Below, piece by piece: positions 5,278-9,113 of a DNA stretch of 9,113 nt. The notes under the pieces are model-generated. The model saw only the letters and a program-made list of their open reading frames with translations, was not told the DNA's origin and searched no databases. This DNA comes from Halothiobacillus neapolitanus (lineage in GTDB: Bacteria > Pseudomonadota > Gammaproteobacteria > Halothiobacillales > Halothiobacillaceae): NCBI GenBank assembly GCA_020722165.1, contig DYLI01000064.1, forward strand, positions 1 to 9,113, read 5' to 3'. A program made the position numbers and the translations under genes. How positions within the stretch are numbered: position 1 is the first letter of the stretch; every line of letters begins with the position of its first letter.

Positions 5278-6605
5278 AAAACGCCGTACCTTGCCGTGCG
5301 CGCGGCCTGTTTAGCTCGCTGTCCTTGGGCTTGTTTTGGGTTTTGGCGGCGCAAATTACCCTGGCTTTGGCTTTGGTGTTGGTGTTGGTGCTTTGGCCGC
5401 TGACCAAGCAATCGGCGGAGTCCAAGGCAGGCTTGATGGTGTTGGCCGTGCAGACTTGGCAGGAGTTGCCGCAGGGCACGCGCGCGGATTTTGCGACTGA
5501 ATTGAGTGCTCGGCATGGGCTTGAGTTGCTGCCGGGTTGTGGCGATAGACCTAAGCTGAATGCGCCTTGGGCTTCGTATCCGGCAGCTTTGCAACGCGCT
5601 TTGCAGGGGCGCTTGCCGGGCGAGGCGGCGCCTGCGGTGGCAGTGAGTGCGGATAAACGGCAGGTTTTGGCTTGTGTTTGGCACAATGCTCAGGCGTTTA
5701 GCTTGCGCTTTGACGCACCGCATTTGCTGGAGGGGCGCTTGTGGGCGCTGGGTTTAATTTTGCTGGTGTCTTCATTGTTGGCAGGGTTATTGGCGTTGGT
5801 GTTGGCGCGGCGCGTGGCTCGCCCATTGGAGAATATGACGCGCAGCGTGCAGACTTGGGGCGCGCAGGAGCCTGCGCCCTTGCCAGTTGCGCCGAGCGAT
5901 GTTTTTGAGGTTTGCACGCTTGCGCGCACCGTGGAATCCATGCACCAGCGTTTGCATAGCCATGAACGCGCGCAGACGACCTTGCTAGCAGGCATTTCAC
6001 ATGATTTACGCACGCCGCTGGCACGGATGCGTCTGGCACTGGAAATGTTGCCGGATGAGGCAAGTTTAGGGCTGCGCGCTGGGCTGGTGCGCGATGTGGA
6101 GGCGATGGAGCGCCTGATTGCGCAAACATTGCAATTTGCGCAGGTGCACGTTGATGCAATCGAAGATACGGAGTTGTGTGCTTTTGCACATACATTGGCC
6201 GAAGATCAGCGGCGTGGCGGCATACAGCTTGCTTTAACGTGCGCTCCGTCGTGTCATGCTTACGTCGCGCCTCTGACTTTGGCGCGTATTTTGCTGAATT
6301 TGATCGACAACGCCTGGCGCTACGGCGGGCAGAGTGCGGTTGATGTGATACTGCATTGCACGCCACAGACGTGGCGATTTGAAGTGTTGGATCGGGGGTC
6401 TGGCATTCCCACGCATTTGCTTGAGAGCGTGTTTCAGCCGTTTACGCGCCTCGAACCTTCACGCAATCGTGCCACAGGCGGCAGCGGCCTAGGTTTGTCC
6501 ATCGTCCGTCAACTGGCCGAAGCGCAAGGTTGGCAGGTGGGCATAGACGCACGCCCCGGGGGCGGAAGCTGCGCATGGGTGATGGGTGCAAAAAACCCGC
6601 CATGA
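5274..6605 (+). CDS. EnvZ-like sensor histidine kinase
   Basis: This 443-aa inner-membrane kinase pairs with the overlapping regulator gene. Domains in order are: a short cytoplasmic N terminus; TM1 at about 19-41 (Leu/Val rich); a periplasmic sensor region of about 110 residues (43-153) with cysteines at 89 and 134; TM2 at about 155-177; HAMP at about 178-230; the phospho-acceptor helix AGISHDLRTPLARMR with H243; and the ATPase domain with N box NLIDNAWRYG (N342, N346), G1 box DRGSGIP (373-379), F box VFQPFTRLEPSR and G2 box GGSGLGLS. All catalytic motifs are intact, so it should be active. H box and layout resemble EnvZ, but the periplasmic domain is not one I recognise, so the signal is unknown. 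The two periplasmic cysteines could form a redox-sensitive disulfide. Its last codons overlap a terminator serving the convergent gene. Confidence 0.94.
   Translation: MKNAVPCRARGLFSSLSLGLFWVLAAQITLALALVLVLVLWPLTKQSAESKAGLMVLAVQTWQELPQGTRADFATELSARHGLELLPGCGDRPKLNAPWASYPAALQRALQGRLPGEAAPAVAVSADKRQVLACVWHNAQAFSLRFDAPHLLEGRLWALGLILLVSSLLAGLLALVLARRVARPLENMTRSVQTWGAQEPAPLPVAPSDVFEVCTLARTVESMHQRLHSHERAQTTLLAGISHDLRTPLARMRLALEMLPDEASLGLRAGLVRDVEAMERLIAQTLQFAQVHVDAIEDTELCAFAHTLAEDQRRGGIQLALTCAPSCHAYVAPLTLARILLNLIDNAWRYGGQSAVDVILHCTPQTWRFEVLDRGSGIPTHLLESVFQPFTRLEPSRNRATGGSGLGLSIVRQLAEAQGWQVGIDARPGGGSCAWVMGAKNPP
5361..5390. repeat. TTGGTG/CTTTGG-type short tandem repeat within TM1 of the kinase
   Basis: Three exact TTGGTG units (5373-5390) follow two GGCTTT units. 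They encode alternating Leu and Val in the first membrane segment. Unit length is six, so slippage would change the membrane helix by two residues rather than shift the frame. Confidence 0.7.
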
Positions 6606-6614
6606 CGACGGGCT
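6590..6614 (-). terminator. Rho-independent terminator for the AhpD-like gene, overlapping the kinase stop codon
   Basis: Read on the minus strand, AGCCCGTC-GTCAT-GGCGGGTT forms a stem with G-U pairs, followed by a run of six T (6595-6590). The run of T is on the minus-strand side only, so it serves the gene ending at 6644. The kinase TGA (6603-6605) lies in the loop region. On the plus strand the stem has a C-A mismatch and no T tract. Confidence 0.75.
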
Positions 6615-6643
6615 TCGATGTGCAAATGCGGCAAGAAAATGGC

Positions 6644-6988
6644 TTAGGCACTGCCTTTTTCGTACATATCCAGTGCTTTTTTCACTTCGGCGATGTAAGT
6701 CATGGCCGGGCCGCCGCCCATCAGGATGGCGACTTTGCACACTTCGATGATTTCAGCATGGGTGCTGCCGGCGTGCATGGCTTTGCCGACATGGATGCCA
6801 ATGCAGTAGGCGCAGCGTGCGGTAATAGCCATGCCGAGGGCGATCATTTCCTTGGTTTTGGTGTCGAGTGCGCAAGGGCACAACACTTCTTCAGTCAGCG
6901 CACTAAAAGCCTTCATGACATCGGGGGCTTCGGACATCATCATGCCCATGCCTTTTTTGAAGTCGCTCATTGTTTCGTTCATGCTCAT
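6644..6988 (-). CDS. Carboxymuconolactone-decarboxylase-family (AhpD-like) protein
   Basis: This 114-aa cytoplasmic protein belongs to the CMD/AhpD-like all-helical family. It carries the typical core KEMIALGMAITARCAYCIGIH, with the redox motif C59-A-Y-C62 and H66 four residues later, then THAEIIEV and the MGGGPAMTY segment (90-98). In AhpD the equivalent CxxC is the active site for peroxiredoxin-linked disulfide reduction, so a thiol-redox or peroxidase role is more likely than true decarboxylation. The exact substrate cannot be read from sequence. An extra C37-P-C39 lies before the core, and the N terminus is Met-rich (GMGMMM). The start at 6988 has GGAG 8 nt before ATG; ATG 6982 is too far from it. 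It is single, with its own terminator, and divergent from the pyruvate kinase gene. Confidence 0.9.
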   Translation of the reverse strand: MSMNETMSDFKKGMGMMMSEAPDVMKAFSALTEEVLCPCALDTKTKEMIALGMAITARCAYCIGIHVGKAMHAGSTHAEIIEVCKVAILMGGGPAMTYIAEVKKALDMYEKGSA

Positions 6989-7159
6989 GGCGCGGTCTCC
7001 GTCGGGGGTTAAACAACGTACTTTCGTTAATGCTAATCCCGGTGCGTGAATAAGACGTGAACTATTTGATGTGAGCTTTATTTATGTGGTAGCGGTGACA
7101 TACCCATGTCACGTATTTGAAGTATTGGTCAGTTCAACTCAAAACCTTGGTGTTGCCTC
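6989..7159. promoter_or_regulatory. Divergent intergenic region with inverted and phased direct repeats
   Basis: The 171 bp separates two divergent genes and is more AT-rich than its surroundings. It contains CGTGAA at 7045-7050 and again at 7056-7061, exactly 11 bp apart, and the perfect inverted repeat GTGACAT-ACCC-ATGTCAC at 7095-7112. The left arm includes GTGACA, one base from a consensus -35, but no good -10 follows at 17 bp. No clear ribosome site precedes ATG 7160. Confidence 0.5.
7095..7112. repeat. Perfect 7-bp inverted repeat, possible operator
   Basis: GTGACAT and ATGTCAC flank ACCC, about 50 bp upstream of the pyruvate kinase start. There is no T tract after it, so it is more likely a protein-binding site than a terminator. 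The binding protein is unknown. Confidence 0.55.
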
Positions 7160-9058
7160 ATGACGATTTCCACCGAACTGCAAACCCATGCCCAAGTGTT
7201 GCTGTCCCAGTTGCTTGCCCTGCGCGATGCGGGTGTGCAGATGGAGCAGACGCTGGCTGACGAGTTGGCTGCCGTTTCGCCCGAATTTCAGGCCAGTGCG
7301 CGCAATTTTGCGCATTATCTTGTCATTCGTCGCCAGGATATACGCCCCTTGCAGCGTGATTTGGCGGCCTTGGGCTTGTCATCCTTGGGTGTGTTGGAGT
7401 CGCATGCGATGGCGAGTTTGAATGCGGTCATGGCGCGTCTGGAGGATTTGAGCGGCCAAGAGGAAAGCATTAAGCCTAACGCCCCGGTGGATTTCGCCAG
7501 CGGTCCGGCGCTGTTGCAGGAACACGCCGATAGCTTGCTTGGTGCGACGTGCGATGGGCGCGAAGTGCGCATTATGGTTACGTTGCCGAGCGAGGCAGCA
7601 CAAGATCCCGGCTTGATTCAGGCGCTGATACACACCGGCATGGAGGTGGCGCGCATCAACTGTGCGCATGATGATGCCGAGGCGTGGCAGAGCATGGCGC
7701 GGCATGTGCGCGCAGCCGCCGCAGCGCAGGGTAAGACCTGCCGCGTGCAAATTGACCTGGCTGGACCGAAGTCACGCACGGGCTCGATGCGCAGCTTGGG
7801 GCGGATGCTGAAAATCAAACCCGAGCGTGATGTTCGTGGGCGAGTATTGCGTGAAGCCCTGTTGTGGGTCACTTGGGCTGATCGGCCACAATCGTTGGCG
7901 CTGTCAGGTTTGCCTCAGGCGGATAGCGTGGGTGTCATTCCAAGCCTGATGTTTGCTGGCGTGGGCTTGAATGCGCTGGAATCTGGCAACGTGGTGAAGT
8001 TTCATGACGCGCGCGGTCGCCTGCGCGAGGCGCGTGTGGTGGCGGCGAATGCGGCGGGCGCATTGCTCAGTTTTGATAGCGTGAGCCTGATTGAGGATGG
8101 CTGCGAGCTGCAATCAGCGGGAAAACATAAACACGCGTTGCGCGGAGTCCTGTCCGGTGCGCCGGAAATCGCCGACGAGCTGGTTTTGAGTGTGGGCGAT
8201 GTCCTTATCCTTACCCGCGAAGATAAGCCCGGGCAACCCGCGAGCTTCGACGCACAAGGCACGCTGCTTGAGCCGGCGCGCCTGCACTGCACGCTGGACG
8301 CAGCATTTAATGATGCGAAGCCCAGGCAGTCCGTATGGCTTGACGATGGGCGAATCGGCGCGTCGATTGAACGCATGGATGCACAAACGATGTCACTGCG
8401 CATTACCCACGCCCTGCCCGAGGGCAGCAAGCTCAAGGCGGAAAAAGGTATCAATTTCCCGGATACCGACTTTCATACCCCAGCCTTGACGGCCAAGGAC
8501 ATGCTTGACCTGGAGGCGATGTACCCGCATTGCGATCTCGTCGCGCTGTCATTTGTGCGCCAAGCTGACGATGTGCGTTTGCTGCAAGCCAAACTCGCCG
8601 CGCTGAATGCTTGCCAATTGGGCATTGTGCTGAAAATCGAAAACCGTCAGGCGTTTGAAAACCTGCCGCGTGTGTTATTGGCAGGAATGCGCAGCCCGCA
8701 ACTTGGGGTCATGGTGGCGCGTGGCGATTTGGCGGTGGAGTTGGGCTTTGAACGCCTGTCCGAAGTGCAGGAAGAAATTATCTGGTTATGCGAAGCGGCG
8801 CATGTGCCGGTGATTTGGGCGACGCAGATTCTGGAAAATATGGCCAAAAGCGGCGCGCCCTCACGCCCGGAAGTCACTGATGCGGCGATGAGTATTCGCG
8901 CCGAGTGCGTGATGCTGAACAAGGGCCCACACATTGTCAGCGCCCTAGGCTTTTTGATTCGCGTGCTGGCGCGTATGGAAGGGCATTACAGCAAGCGTGT
9001 GGCAACATTGCGCAAACTATCCATTGCCGAGTCGTTTGCCGAATCAAAGGCGCATTGA
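7160..9058 (+). CDS. Atypical pyruvate kinase with N-terminal extension and no C-terminal domain
   Basis: Pyruvate kinase transfers phosphate from PEP to ADP. Residues about 134-600 of this 632-aa protein match its barrel: VRIMVTLPSE, GMEVARINCAHDD (R165, N167, H170), QIDLAGPKSRTG (D199, R206), DDGRIGA, KGINFPDTDFHTPALTAKD, VALSFVRQADDV, LKIENR (K492, E494), MVARGDLAVELG (D523), ATQILENM (T555) and AECVMLNKGPHI where SGETA is usual. Catalytic Lys, metal-binding Glu and Asp, and Thr are present. Differences are: about 130 mostly helical residues in front; about 185 residues between the RTG and DDG motifs instead of the usual B domain of about 100; Ala for the usual Ser in the NFSH motif; Leu-Ala-Gly-Pro-Lys for Thr-Lys-Gly-Pro-Glu; and only some 40 residues after the barrel, so the allosteric C domain is absent. 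Activity is plausible but unproven. The start is tentative, because no ribosome site is evident. Confidence 0.85.
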   Translation: MTISTELQTHAQVLLSQLLALRDAGVQMEQTLADELAAVSPEFQASARNFAHYLVIRRQDIRPLQRDLAALGLSSLGVLESHAMASLNAVMARLEDLSGQEESIKPNAPVDFASGPALLQEHADSLLGATCDGREVRIMVTLPSEAAQDPGLIQALIHTGMEVARINCAHDDAEAWQSMARHVRAAAAAQGKTCRVQIDLAGPKSRTGSMRSLGRMLKIKPERDVRGRVLREALLWVTWADRPQSLALSGLPQADSVGVIPSLMFAGVGLNALESGNVVKFHDARGRLREARVVAANAAGALLSFDSVSLIEDGCELQSAGKHKHALRGVLSGAPEIADELVLSVGDVLILTREDKPGQPASFDAQGTLLEPARLHCTLDAAFNDAKPRQSVWLDDGRIGASIERMDAQTMSLRITHALPEGSKLKAEKGINFPDTDFHTPALTAKDMLDLEAMYPHCDLVALSFVRQADDVRLLQAKLAALNACQLGIVLKIENRQAFENLPRVLLAGMRSPQLGVMVARGDLAVELGFERLSEVQEEIIWLCEAAHVPVIWATQILENMAKSGAPSRPEVTDAAMSIRAECVMLNKGPHIVSALGFLIRVLARMEGHYSKRVATLRKLSIAESFAESKAH

Positions 9059-9062
9059 CTAG

Positions 9063-9110
9063 CAGCCTGTCGGACTTGAGCGGCTGAAGCGAAAAAGTCG
9101 CCGACCGAGG
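9063..9110. repeat. Imperfect inverted repeat after the pyruvate kinase gene
   Basis: CCT-GTCGG-ACTT (9066-9077) can pair with AAGT-CG-CCGAC-CG-AGG (9095-9110), twelve pairs interrupted by two CG bulges around a 17-nt loop. An alternative pairing is CAGCC (9063-9067) with GGCTG (9082-9086). No T tract follows inside the window. It could be a weak terminator, a dispersed repeat, or the end of a mobile element cut by the window edge. Confidence 0.4.
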
Positions 9111-9113
9111 ACA

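Noticed and set aside
5361..5390. Phase-variable on/off repeat in the kinase
   Set aside because: The repeat unit is six bases and only three exact copies exist, so frame switching is not expected.
5698..6366. Antisense open frame opposite the kinase
   Set aside because: Low-complexity Ala/Arg/Ser/Pro composition and no domain; the kinase reading is unambiguous.
6530..7012. Plus-strand frame across the AhpD-like gene, rich in His/Phe/Asp
   Set aside because: It overlaps the kinase end and is the mirror of a clear CxxC-containing protein with a good ribosome site on the other strand.

Overview
The window looks like a chromosomal segment of a Gram-negative proteobacterium, most likely a beta- or gammaproteobacterium. 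The reasons are a periplasmic CpdB-type nucleotidase, two lipoprotein signals with clear lipoboxes, other Sec-type signal peptides, an OmpR/EnvZ-like two-component pair, and moderately high GC with mostly G- or C-ending codons. I cannot name the genus. There are nine protein genes, no RNA genes, no CRISPR array and no recognisable transposase.

Layout. (1) From the left edge to 1994 (+) runs most of cpdB, with its first few codons outside the window. It ends at a strong bidirectional terminator (2033-2062). (2) From 4372 down to 2096 (-) is a compact set of four genes for exported proteins. Two are small Gln/Gly-rich proteins that share a motif after the signal peptide, and two are DUF2202 ferritin-like proteins, one a predicted lipoprotein and one a predicted soluble periplasmic protein. 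The set therefore consists of two pairs of paralogues. (3) Divergent from it, across a 170-bp region carrying phased direct repeats and a perfect 6-bp palindrome, lie an OmpR-family response regulator (4549-5277) and an EnvZ-like sensor kinase (5274-6605), overlapping by ATGA. (4) Convergent with the kinase is an AhpD-like carboxymuconolactone-decarboxylase-family gene (6988-6644, -); its probable terminator lies across the kinase stop codon. (5) Divergent from that, after 171 bp with a 7-bp inverted repeat and an 11-bp-phased direct repeat, is a gene for a highly atypical pyruvate kinase (7160-9058, +). The last 55 bp hold a possible imperfect hairpin.

The most interesting unit is the divergent block 2096-6605. 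A membrane sensor with a periplasmic domain and its regulator face an operon that encodes only envelope proteins. The simplest hypothesis is an envelope-stress or metal/redox response in which the regulator drives the secreted quartet. This rests on gene order and on repeats in the shared promoter, not on known biochemistry. The second point of interest is the pyruvate kinase, which has an N-terminal extension, an enlarged insert where the B domain should be, no C-terminal regulatory domain, and a Lys at the position associated with potassium-independent enzymes.
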